From assembly GCF_022230955.1 (NCBI RefSeq), contig NZ_JAKKFI010000100.1:1-54908 (forward strand): DNA of 54,908 nucleotides. Direction: 5' to 3'. Both the position numbers and the translations under genes were made by a program. This DNA comes from Micromonospora cabrerizensis (GTDB lineage Bacteria; Actinomycetota; Actinomycetes; Mycobacteriales; Micromonosporaceae). Below the pieces are notes generated by a model. The model saw only the letters and a program-made list of their open reading frames with translations. It was not told the origin of the DNA and did no database searches. Of the stretch, positions 25,458-33,043 are shown in pieces. Each line of letters begins with the position of its first letter. Positions within the stretch are counted from its first letter, which is position 1.

Positions 25458-26798
25458 GTGTCAGCACGCTATCAGCTCAGTGGTACGACGGCCGTCGAGA
25501 TTTCGGCCAGCATCGAGTCGGGCATCCGTACGGGCGCCCTGTCCCCGGGGGCCGCACTGCCGCCGGTGCGGGCGCTCGCCGCCGAACTGGGCGTCAGCCC
25601 CGCCACCGTCGCCCGCGCCTACCAGGAGCTGCGCCAGCGTGGTCTGCTCGCCACCGCCGGGCGGCACGGCACCCGGGTGCGTTCCCGCCCACCGGTGGCC
25701 GCCCGCCGCTCCGCGCTGCGCCCTCCACCGCTGCCCGGCGCCCGTGACCTGTCCCGGGGGGAACCCGACCCCCGGTTGCTGCCCCCGCTCGGCCCGCACC
25801 TGGCGGCGCTCGCCGCCGACGCCGGCCCGTCGGTCGGCTACTCCCACGCCGGAGTCCTGCCCGAGCTGGCCGAGGCGGCTCGCGCCCGACTGGGCGCCGA
25901 CGGCGTACCGGCCGGGGAGCTCACCCTCACCGGCGGCGCGCTGGACGGCATCGAGCGGCTGCTCGGCGCCCACCTGCGTCCCGGCGACGCGGTGGCCGTG
26001 GAGGACCCGGGCTGGGCCAACCTGCTGGATCTGGTCGCCGCGCTGGGGCTGCGCCCGATCGGCGTGCCCCTGGACGACGAGGGCCCGCTGGTGGCCGGTG
26101 TGGCCGCAGCGCTCGCCGCCGGAGCGCGGGCGCTGGTGGTCACCAGCCGGGCGCAGAACCCGACCGGTGCCGCCGTCTCCGCCGCCCGCGCCGAGGAGCT
26201 GCGGGCGTTGCTGGCCGGCCGGCGGGACCTGCTGCTGATCGAGGACGACCACGCCGCCGAGCTGGCCCGCGTACCCCTGCACCCGCTGGCCGGGGCGACC
26301 GCGAGCTGGGCCTTCCTGCGCTCGGTGAGCAAACCCTTCGGCCCGGACCTGCGGCTCGCGGTGCTGGTCGGCGACGAGACCACGGTGGCCCGGGTGGCCG
26401 GCCGGACGCGGGTCGGCGCCGGCTGGGTCTCCACGGTGCTGCAACGGCTGGTCCTCGCCCTCTGGCAGGACCCGGCGGTCGACGAGCTGGTGCGGCGGGC
26501 GGCGCAGAGCTACGAGCGGCGGCGCGACGGCCTGCTGACCGCACTGGCGGAGCACGGCCTGAGCGCGCACGGCCGCAGCGGCATCAACGTCTGGCTGCCG
26601 GTGCAGGACGAGACCAGCGCGGTCACCGCGTTGCGCGACGCCGGCTGGGCGGTGGCACCCGGTGCCCTCTACCGGATCGCCGCCCCACCCGCCCTACGCG
26701 TCACCGTCAGCTCCCTGGACATCGCGGACCTGGCCCCCCTGGCCGCCGCCCTGGCCCACGCCGCCAACCCCAGCCCACCCCCGGGCTTCCCCACCTGA
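25458..26798 (+). CDS. MocR-type transcription regulator (GntR HTH plus aminotransferase fold)
   Basis: About 446 residues. The N-terminal winged helix (SASIESGIRTGALSPGAALP, LGVSPATVARAYQELRQRG) is GntR-type. The rest is a class I aminotransferase fold with RAQNPTGA (PLP/carboxylate contact), LIEDDH (the Asp that contacts the ring nitrogen) and SVSKPFGPDLRL (the PLP lysine). MocR proteins such as PdxR sense PLP or bind amino compounds and usually control a divergent neighbour, here the PNPOx-GNAT/LysE pair. I chose GTG 25458, which leaves almost no leader after TACAAT; TTG 25452 is the alternative. Confidence 0.9.
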   Translation: MSARYQLSGTTAVEISASIESGIRTGALSPGAALPPVRALAAELGVSPATVARAYQELRQRGLLATAGRHGTRVRSRPPVAARRSALRPPPLPGARDLSRGEPDPRLLPPLGPHLAALAADAGPSVGYSHAGVLPELAEAARARLGADGVPAGELTLTGGALDGIERLLGAHLRPGDAVAVEDPGWANLLDLVAALGLRPIGVPLDDEGPLVAGVAAALAAGARALVVTSRAQNPTGAAVSAARAEELRALLAGRRDLLLIEDDHAAELARVPLHPLAGATASWAFLRSVSKPFGPDLRLAVLVGDETTVARVAGRTRVGAGWVSTVLQRLVLALWQDPAVDELVRRAAQSYERRRDGLLTALAEHGLSAHGRSGINVWLPVQDETSAVTALRDAGWAVAPGALYRIAAPPALRVTVSSLDIADLAPLAAALAHAANPSPPPGFPT

Positions 26799-26903
26799 CC
26801 AGACCTCGTTCGGCGACACGACGGGCCGGTACGGGCAGAAAACGCGTGGTTGCGGTGATTCGGGGCGCAAGGGATGGGTATGCGGGCCGCCGGAGGTGGG
26901 GGC

Positions 26904-27023
26904 ATGGCTTCAGGTGGGGCGCGCAAGGGAATCTGGATCGCGGTGGCGCTGGCGATCATCATCATCGTCATCGTGCTGATCGCGATCTCTTCCGGCGGGG
27001 ACGGCGGCGGCAACGGGTACTGA
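26904..27023 (+). CDS. 39-residue single-helix membrane protein
   Basis: ATG 26904 follows GGAGG at 7-nt spacing. The product is a short basic head (MASGGARKG), one hydrophobic helix dominated by Ile/Val/Leu/Ala, and a Gly/Asp tail ending GGNGY. The composition and clear ribosome site argue for a real small membrane protein. No family recognised. It lies between the MocR gene and udgX. Confidence 0.55.
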   Translation: MASGGARKGIWIAVALAIIIIVIVLIAISSGGDGGGNGY

Positions 27024-27026
27024 CCC

Positions 27027-27104
27027 GCGGCGGCGGGCGACACCGTGCGGCGGGGCGACACCGTGCGGCGGCGGACGACATCGCGCGGCGGCGGACGACA
27101 TCGC
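27027..27104. repeat. Four tandem 18-20 bp repeats upstream of udgX
   Basis: Consensus gcggcggcggrcgacaycgy, in lengths of 20, 18, 20 and 20 bp; the last two copies (27065-27084, 27085-27104) are identical. They directly follow the small membrane gene and precede the udgX promoter. Confidence 0.75.
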
Positions 27105-27140
27105 GCCGGGGCGTACCCGGCAGGAAGCACCGAACGGGTA

Positions 27141-27146
27141 TATAAC
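27141..27146 (+). promoter_or_regulatory. Candidate -10 of udgX
   Basis: TATAAC (with TATATA overlapping) lies 7 nt before the udgX ATG, which fits a leaderless message. No ribosome site is present. The -35 is not clear. Confidence 0.45.
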
Positions 27147-27153
27147 AGTCGGC

Positions 27154-27858
27154 ATGGCCGAGCAGACCGACAGCGCCCCCGGCGCCCAGCGGTTCATCCC
27201 GTCCGACGCCGACACCATCGACGACCTGCGTACCGCCTCCGGCGGCTGTCGGGGCTGCGAGCTGTATCGGGACGCCTCCCAGACGGTCTTCGGCCGGGGC
27301 GACGAGAGCGCCCGGGTGGTGCTGGTCGGCGAGCAGCCCGGCGACATGGAGGACCAGAAGGGGCTGCCCTTCGTCGGCCCCGCCGGCCGGCTGCTGCGCC
27401 GTGCCGTCGACGACGCCGGGCTGGACCCGGGTCAGCTCTACCTGACGAACGCCGTGAAGCACTTCCGCTTCGAGTTGCGCGGCAAGCGGCGGATCCACCA
27501 GACCCCGGACCAGACGCACATCACCGCCTGCCGCCCCTGGTTGGTCGCGGAATTCGCCCGCCTGCGTCCGGAGGTCGTGGTGGTGCTCGGCGCGACCGCC
27601 GCCAAGGCGCTGCTCGGTCCGTCCTTCCGGGTCACCCGGCAGCGGGGCGAGCTGCTGCCCTGGCCGGAGTCGGCCCAACGCCCCGCGGACTTCGAGCAGG
27701 TGCCGGTGGACGACGCCGGAAAGCGGGCCGACGCGCCGCCGGCCCGGTTGCTGGCCACCATCCACCCGTCCGCCGTCCTGCGGGCCGACGACCAGGACAA
27801 GGCGTACGAGGGTCTGGTCGCGGACCTCACCGTCGTCACCCGCGCCCTGCCCGAATAG
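27154..27858 (+). CDS. udgX: UdgX-type uracil-DNA glycosylase
   Basis: A 234-residue family 4-like uracil-DNA glycosylase. The diagnostic KRRIH loop is at 111-115, so His115 corresponds to the histidine by which mycobacterial UdgX becomes covalently bound to the abasic site. Motif A is GEQPGDMEDQKGLPFVGPAG (60-79) and motif B is HPSAVLR. Iron-sulfur ligands Cys32, Cys35 and Cys126 are present; where canonical family 4 enzymes have a further Cys, this protein has VKHFRF with His103. It recognises uracil in DNA and stays attached rather than turning over. It has its own promoter and is isolated from the other repair genes nearby. Confidence 0.9.
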   Translation: MAEQTDSAPGAQRFIPSDADTIDDLRTASGGCRGCELYRDASQTVFGRGDESARVVLVGEQPGDMEDQKGLPFVGPAGRLLRRAVDDAGLDPGQLYLTNAVKHFRFELRGKRRIHQTPDQTHITACRPWLVAEFARLRPEVVVVLGATAAKALLGPSFRVTRQRGELLPWPESAQRPADFEQVPVDDAGKRADAPPARLLATIHPSAVLRADDQDKAYEGLVADLTVVTRALPE

Positions 27859-27952
27859 CCGACGGCGCTGCTGGCCGCCCTGCCGCGCCGCCCCCTCGAT
27901 CGCCGTGGCGATCCGGTCGCGCACGCGCCGGCCGCGGCCGGAACCTGGCGAG

Positions 27953-27997
27953 ATCTTGGACAGTTTCCGTCAGTTGCGAACGGAAACTGTCCAAGAT
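27953..27997. repeat. Perfect 18-bp inverted repeat
   Basis: Arms atcttggacagtttccgt (27953-27970) and acggaaactgtccaagat (27980-27997) are exact complements around a 9-nt loop. The arms are much more AT-rich than the surroundings. It lies between udgX and the next gene and may end the udgX transcript or be a mobile-type intergenic repeat. Confidence 0.85.
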
Positions 27998-28048
27998 TGA
28001 CGGTCCGGGCGGGATTTCGCGGCTGTCGTGGGCGGGTAGCAAGGGTCG

Positions 28049-28729
28049 ATGGACGTTGACAGCGATGCCCGTCGTGCCGGTGAGCCTGCCGCCGCCGGTG
28101 AGCCCGTCGCGGGGCTTGCCGCGCACGGTGAGCCTGCCGCCGCCGGTGGGTCGGCTGCGGGCGGTACCGCACCCGGTGAGCCTGCTGCGCCCGGCGGACG
28201 TCGCCACAAGTGGAAGCGGTTCCTCGAGCGGGCGTCCGGGCTGCAGATAATGGCCGTCTATTGGGCACCGCTGACGCTGCTCATCGGGCTGCCGCTGCGC
28301 TGGCTCTTCGACCGACAGGAGCCGCTGGTCGAAGCCGCGCTGGGCGCGGCTCTGAACACCATCTGGATCGGCCTCTCGATCTACCTGACTCAGCGGATCC
28401 TGGGCGACGCTCGACCAGATCCCGAGGGGTACGCGCTGCGCGAGGCCGTGCGCACCGGCACCGTGCCCGAGGACGAGGCCACGCGGGCCGCGCTGCCCGG
28501 CTACCTGACAGAGCAGCGAAAGGCCACCTGGGCGGCGCTACTCGTCATCCTGGGCGTCTGTCTCGGGCTGGTCCTGCTCGCCCTGCTCGTCGCGCACAGC
28601 GAGGGCTTCGCGGTGATCTTCGGCGTGGTCGCGGCCGTCAGCGTGGGCGTCGCCGCGCTCACCCTGACCCGGATCCGCCGGCTGGCGTCCCTGCCGGCCG
28701 TGCCCAACCCTCCAGCACTGCCCGAGTAG
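28049..28729 (+). CDS. Four-helix membrane protein with GEPAA-repeat N-terminus
   Basis: A 226-residue protein with no recognised family. Residues 10-50 are a hydrophilic Gly/Glu/Pro/Ala tract with GEPAAAGEP, GEPAAAGG and GEPAAPGG. A basic patch (RRHKWKRFLE) follows, then four hydrophobic helices at about 66-88, 92-118, 155-180 and 184-208 with a charged loop between the second and third. The DNA of the tract contains an exact 23-bp direct repeat (28078-28100 and 28126-28148). ATG 28049 follows AAGGG. The function is unknown. Confidence 0.6.
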   Translation: MDVDSDARRAGEPAAAGEPVAGLAAHGEPAAAGGSAAGGTAPGEPAAPGGRRHKWKRFLERASGLQIMAVYWAPLTLLIGLPLRWLFDRQEPLVEAALGAALNTIWIGLSIYLTQRILGDARPDPEGYALREAVRTGTVPEDEATRAALPGYLTEQRKATWAALLVILGVCLGLVLLALLVAHSEGFAVIFGVVAAVSVGVAALTLTRIRRLASLPAVPNPPALPE

Positions 28730-28774
28730 AACGACCTCCCCCGGGCGCCCGCCCTCGCGCCCGAACCGCCGCCC

Positions 28775-28838
28775 GCGCAACATCGGGGAAACTGCTGCTT
28801 TCGGGCGCCCTGAGACAGCAACTTCGGGGAAGTTGCGC
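28775..28838. repeat. Imperfect inverted repeat before the MFS gene
   Basis: gcgcaac (28775) and gttgcgc (28832-28838) close a structure whose inner parts (aactgctg / cagcaact) also pair. The right half has its own stem caactt-cgggg-aagttg. It may act as a terminator or a dispersed repeat. Confidence 0.5.
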
Positions 28839-28949
28839 CGGCGCCCGGCGGCCGGCGGAGCAGGTCGTCGGTTCGGCTGTCGGCAAAACCCACTGCCGCT
28901 GGTCGGTGCGGGTGCGCGAGGATGGGGCACCCCTTCCTGAGGAGCGCCG

Positions 28950-30320
28950 ATGGCGACCGACCTGACCGCGCCGCGTACCGTCGCCGGACCCGACGTCGCG
29001 TCGATCCAGCGGCGCACCCTGCGGCTGCTCTTCACCACCCAGATCATCGGTGGGATCGGCGTGACCATCGGCATCGCCGTGGGCGCGCTGCTCGCGGCCC
29101 GGATCGCCGGGACCGCGGTGGCCGGTGTCGCGCAGAGCGCCGGGGTGGTCGGCGCGGCGCTGCTCGCCGTCCCGGTCACCCGGATCATGGCGCGGCACGG
29201 TCGCCGCCCCGGCCTGGTGCTGGCGTACGCGATCGGCGCCGTCGGTGGCGTGCTGGTGGTGCTGGCCGCGGCCACCCGCTGGGTGCCGTTGCTCTTCCTC
29301 GGCATGCTGCTCTTCGGCGGGGGCACCGCCGCGAACCTCCAGGCCCGCTACACGGCGGTGGACCTCGCCGAGCCGGCCCGCCGAGGGCGGCAGCTCTCCC
29401 TCGTCGTCTGGGCCACCACCATCGGTGCGGTGGCCGCGCCGAACTTCGCCGCGCTGGCCGACCGGGTCACCACCGGTTGGGGGCTGCCCCCTCTGGCCGG
29501 CCCGTTCGCGTTCAGCGCGGCCGCGTTCGTGCTGGCTGCCGTCGTACTCCTCGGGTTGCTCCGGCCCGATCCGCTGCTGACCGCGCGCCGGCTCGCGGCG
29601 GCCGACGCGCCGGCGGCCGGCCCTCCGCTGGTCGCCGACGCGCCGGCGACCGCCGTGGCGGCCGAGACGCCGGCGGCGGTCGCGCCGGTCAAGGTACGCG
29701 CGCCGCGCACCGCCGGGATGCGGACGGCCTGGTCGGTGGTACGCGGGCGACCCGCGGCCCGGCTCGGCATCGCCGCCGTGGCGGTGGGTCACCTGGTGAT
29801 GGTGGCGGTGATGGCGATGACCCCGGTCCGGCTCGGTGAGTCGCACGCGGACGCCGACGTGCTGCGGCTGGTCGGCATCGTGCTGAGCCTGCACATCGCG
29901 GGCATGTACGCGTTCTCCCCGGTGGTGGGTTGGCTCACCGACCGGCTCGGCCGACGGGCGGTGATCCTCGGCGGGGTCGGGCTGCTGCTGGCCGCCTGTG
30001 CGGTCGCCGGCACCGCCGGGCACCACACACCCCGGCTGTCGGTGGGTCTGGTGCTGCTCGGGCTGGGCTGGTCGGGGACGATGGTGGCCGGTTCGACGTT
30101 GTTGTCCGAGTCGGTGCCGGCCGGTGTGCGGCCGAGCGTCCAGGGGTTCTCCGACCTGATCATGGGGTTGGCCGGGGCGGCCGCCGCCGTGGTGAGCGGG
30201 TTTGTCATGCAGCTCGCCGGTTATCCGGTGCTCACCCTGCTCGCGGCGGTCGCCGCGGTGCCCCTGGTGGCGCTAGCGTTGCGGCCGGTGCCGACCGGGG
30301 CACCGGACGAGGAGGGCTGA
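28950..30320 (+). CDS. MFS transporter
   Basis: A 456-residue major facilitator with about 12 helices. LAVPVTRIMARHGRRPGLV fits the motif between helices 2 and 3, and WLTDRLGRRAVILGG is the equivalent in the second half. A Pro/Ala-rich cytoplasmic loop (about 205-250, with repeated ADAPA and AETPA) joins the halves. ATG 28950 follows GAGGAG. The substrate is not predictable. It is only 5 nt ahead of the DUF3046 gene, so the two are probably co-transcribed toward recA. Confidence 0.87.
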   Translation: MATDLTAPRTVAGPDVASIQRRTLRLLFTTQIIGGIGVTIGIAVGALLAARIAGTAVAGVAQSAGVVGAALLAVPVTRIMARHGRRPGLVLAYAIGAVGGVLVVLAAATRWVPLLFLGMLLFGGGTAANLQARYTAVDLAEPARRGRQLSLVVWATTIGAVAAPNFAALADRVTTGWGLPPLAGPFAFSAAAFVLAAVVLLGLLRPDPLLTARRLAAADAPAAGPPLVADAPATAVAAETPAAVAPVKVRAPRTAGMRTAWSVVRGRPAARLGIAAVAVGHLVMVAVMAMTPVRLGESHADADVLRLVGIVLSLHIAGMYAFSPVVGWLTDRLGRRAVILGGVGLLLAACAVAGTAGHHTPRLSVGLVLLGLGWSGTMVAGSTLLSESVPAGVRPSVQGFSDLIMGLAGAAAAVVSGFVMQLAGYPVLTLLAAVAAVPLVALALRPVPTGAPDEEG

Positions 30321-30325
30321 TCACT

Positions 30326-30526
30326 GTGCGGCTGACCGACTTCTGGACGCGGCTGGATGAGGCGTTCGGGCCCGGCTACGCGGCCAGCATCGCCCGCGAC
30401 CAGGTGCTGTCCCAGCTGGGCGGACGGACCATCGAACAGGCACTGGCGTTGGGGGAGCAGACGCACGTGGTGTGGCGGGCGGTCTGTGCCGCGTACCCCG
30501 ACCGAGTGCCTGCCCGACTACGCTGA
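30326..30526 (+). CDS. DUF3046 family protein
   Basis: A 66-residue protein. VRLTDFWTRLDEAFGPGYA at the start, SIARDQVLSQLGGRTIEQAL and the tail VWRAVCAAYPDRVPARLR match my memory of DUF3046, a small actinobacterial family encoded just upstream of recA. GTG 30326 follows GGAGGG at a slightly long spacing. The function is unknown. The conserved position beside recA is the main clue and does not prove a repair role. Confidence 0.85.
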   Translation: MRLTDFWTRLDEAFGPGYAASIARDQVLSQLGGRTIEQALALGEQTHVVWRAVCAAYPDRVPARLR

Positions 30527-30563
30527 GCAGCCTTTTCGCTCCTTCCGCGTGTCGCTTGTCGAG

Positions 30564-30579
30564 TCGTACACCTGTTCGG
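30564..30579 (+). promoter_or_regulatory. Probable SOS (LexA) box of recA
   Basis: TCGTAC-acct-GTTCGG matches the actinobacterial LexA consensus TCGAAC-N4-GTTCGA at 10 of 12 positions, about 130 nt upstream of the recA ATG. Confidence 0.7.
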
Positions 30580-30633
30580 CTATTGTCCACAGCGGGGTGC
30601 TCGTCCACAGCTCGCGGCCCGTCGGCTGGTTTT

Positions 30634-30656
30634 CTGTCGGACCTAGCGCCTAGCGT
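30634..30656 (+). promoter_or_regulatory. RecA-NDp / PafBC-type damage promoter
   Basis: ctgtcggac, 8 nt, then TAGCGT fits the mycobacterial RecA-NDp pattern (tTGTCRgtg-N8-TAgcGT) used for LexA-independent induction. Transcription should begin around 30662, next to a GTG at 30663. Confidence 0.65.
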
Positions 30657-30710
30657 GTCCGCGTGACGCGAAGCTCAGCAAAGACGCCGGCGAAGGCAGG
30701 GGTGGCAACC

Positions 30711-31757
30711 ATGGCAGCAGGGCCTGACCGGGAGAAGGCACTCGACCTTGCTCTCGCTCAGATTGACAAGCAATTCGGCAAGGGCTCGGTGATGCGGCTG
30801 GGCGACCGGCCCGTCGTCCAGACCGCGATTATTCCGACCGGTTCCATCGCGCTCGACGTGGCCCTCGGCATCGGCGGCCTGCCCCGGGGCCGGGTGGTCG
30901 AGATCTACGGTCCCGAGTCCAGCGGTAAGACCACGGTGGCACTGCACGCGGTGGCCAACGCCCAGCGCAACGGCGGCATCGCCGCCTTCATCGACGCCGA
31001 GCACGCGCTCGACCCGGAGTACGCGAAGGCCCTCGGCGTCGACACCGACGCGATGCTGGTCTCTCAGCCGGACACCGGCGAGCAGGCGCTGGAGATCGCG
31101 GACATGCTGATCCGCTCCGGCGCTCTGGACATCATCGTGATCGACTCGGTGGCGGCCCTGGTGCCGCGTGCCGAGATCGAGGGCGAGATGGGCGACAGCC
31201 ACGTGGGCCTCCAGGCCCGGCTGATGAGCCAGGCACTACGGAAGATCACCGGTGTGCTCAGCAACACCGGCACCACGGCGATCTTCATCAACCAGCTGCG
31301 GGAAAAGATCGGCGTCATGTTCGGCAGCCCGGAGACCACCACCGGTGGTCGGGCGCTGAAGTTCTACGCCTCGGTCCGGCTCGACGTGCGACGCATCGAG
31401 AGCCTCAAGGACGGCACCGACGTGGTCGGCAACCGCACCCGGGTCAAGGTCGTGAAGAACAAGGTCGCCGCACCGTTCAAGCAGGCCGAGTTCGACATCA
31501 TGTACGGCAAGGGCATCTCGCGTGAGGGCTCGCTGATCGACGTCGGCGTGGAGCAGGCGATCATCCGCAAGTCCGGAGCGTGGTACACGTACGACGGCGA
31601 CCAGCTGGGCCAGGGCAAGGAAAAGGCTCGGGAGTTCCTGAAGGAAAACCCGGACGTGGCCGCCGAGATCGAGAAGAAGATCCTGGAGAAGCTCGGCGTC
31701 GGGGTCGGCGCGGGTGACGCCGCCGGTGGCCCGGAGCTGCCGCCGGTCGACTTCTGA
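30711..31757 (+). CDS. recA: Recombinase RecA
   Basis: A 348-residue RecA, the usual length in actinobacteria. Walker A GPESSGKT is at 67-74, Walker B in IIVIDSVAAL, the L2 region in SNTGTTAIFINQLREKIG, and the C-terminus is acidic-poor and Gly-rich. It forms filaments on single-stranded DNA for recombination and triggers LexA self-cleavage. I chose ATG 30711 (MAAGPDREKALDLAL) by family length. A GTG at 30663, directly at the expected start of the damage-induced transcript, would add 16 residues. Two damage-response elements lie upstream and recX follows 14 nt downstream. No intein is present. Confidence 0.98.
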   Translation: MAAGPDREKALDLALAQIDKQFGKGSVMRLGDRPVVQTAIIPTGSIALDVALGIGGLPRGRVVEIYGPESSGKTTVALHAVANAQRNGGIAAFIDAEHALDPEYAKALGVDTDAMLVSQPDTGEQALEIADMLIRSGALDIIVIDSVAALVPRAEIEGEMGDSHVGLQARLMSQALRKITGVLSNTGTTAIFINQLREKIGVMFGSPETTTGGRALKFYASVRLDVRRIESLKDGTDVVGNRTRVKVVKNKVAAPFKQAEFDIMYGKGISREGSLIDVGVEQAIIRKSGAWYTYDGDQLGQGKEKAREFLKENPDVAAEIEKKILEKLGVGVGAGDAAGGPELPPVDF

Positions 31758-31771
31758 CCGGTCGCTGACCG

Positions 31772-32461
31772 ATGGCAGGACGACGTGCCCGTACGGGGCG
31801 GGGCTGGGATGCCAGTCCGCCTCGTACGGGCGACGCCAGTGACTCACCCCGTCCTCGACGGGGCCGCCAGGCCGAGCCACCGGCGGACAAGCCGCCGGCC
31901 CCACCCCGCGACGAGTCGGAGGTGGCCCGCGAGATCTGTCTGCGCCAGCTTGCCGTCCGGCCACGCACCCGGGCCGAGCTGGCCGGGGCGTTGGCCAAGC
32001 GGGGCATCTCCGAGCAGGTGTCGGCCGAGGTGCTCGACCGCTATGACGAGGTCGGCATCATCGACGACGCCGCCTTCGCCCGAGCCTGGGTGTCCAGCCG
32101 GCACACCGGGCGCGGCCTGGCTCGCCGGGCGCTCGCCAACGAGCTGCGCCGCAAGGGCGTGGACGGCGAGGTGGCCACCGAGGCGCTCGGTGAGCTGGAC
32201 GAGGAGACCGAGGCCGACACCGCCCGCACCCTCGTGGAGCGCAAGCTGCGCACCGCCCGAGGTGAGCCCGACGCGATCTTCCGTCGGCTGGTGGGCATGT
32301 TGGCCCGCAAGGGCTACCCGCCCGGCGTGGCGATCCGGGCGGTGAAGGACGCGCTGGCCGCGCAGAGCGCCGAGGCGGCCGAGTTCGCCGAGCAGATCGA
32401 CGCCGACGCGCTCGCCGACGCGGAGGGCGAAACGGACCGCGACAACCGCGCGTCCGACTGA
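31772..32461 (+). CDS. recX: RecA regulator RecX
   Basis: A 229-residue protein. After a hydrophilic, Pro/Arg-rich 45-residue N-terminus, the RecX three-helix repeats begin: AREICLRQLAVRPRTRAELAGALAKRGI, VLDRYDEVGIIDDAAFARAWVSSR and ARRALANELRRKGV. RecX binds RecA filaments and limits their activity. It starts 14 nt after recA and so shares its transcript. Confidence 0.95.
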   Translation: MAGRRARTGRGWDASPPRTGDASDSPRPRRGRQAEPPADKPPAPPRDESEVAREICLRQLAVRPRTRAELAGALAKRGISEQVSAEVLDRYDEVGIIDDAAFARAWVSSRHTGRGLARRALANELRRKGVDGEVATEALGELDEETEADTARTLVERKLRTARGEPDAIFRRLVGMLARKGYPPGVAIRAVKDALAAQSAEAAEFAEQIDADALADAEGETDRDNRASD

Positions 32462-33043
32462 CGGCCGGGGCCGCCGGGTTGCTCGGCTCGGCGGTGACGG
32501 CGCGGGTGTGGGGTCGTGGTTGTCACAAAGTCGGCTCCGCGCGCGGTGTCGCCGTCGCTGAACAGGTACGACATCCGGATCGGGGCAGCCAGCTCGCCGT
32601 CTTTGTCCCCCCGTGTCCGCAACGGCATCAGCTTTGGGTGACGATTCAACTTCTCTCCGTTCGGGGGGTTTGATCATGAGTCCTTGACCAGAGCACCCCC
32701 GGCGACCTAGCCTCGCCATACAGGCTCACATTGCCCGACCATTGCAGGCTAAGCGCACAACATAGATCGCGTAACAAGACAGCATCACTTTGGCCGACTC
32801 CACGGCCTTTGGCGGCAACTCCGGACTGGCCGGTCCGGGACGCCGCGACAACTGCACCCGGTCGCCGACGTTGCCCGCAGGCACCGCCGGCGCAGAGAGC
32901 TACCCACGGCCAGCCGCTCCGGTCGGGCGTCCACAGCCGCAGGAGTGTGCCCCCGGCACGGTCGCTGCGGTCTCGACCTTAGGGGAGGCGGCCATGGCGG
33001 GGCGGCGGCACAGGTTCACCGGTAGACCCGACGGGGTCCCGGC
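32462..33043 (+). other. 582-bp gap between recX and rny; candidate promoter and weak ORF
   Basis: TTGACC (32684-32689) and TAGCCT (32708-32713), 18 nt apart, form a good promoter that would give rny a leader of about 320 nt. Within that leader a TTG at 32790 opens an 85-codon frame whose TGA overlaps the rny ATG (ATGA). It contains a TTA codon and has middling third-position GC, so I do not call it a gene. I see no tRNA or known riboswitch. Confidence 0.45.
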
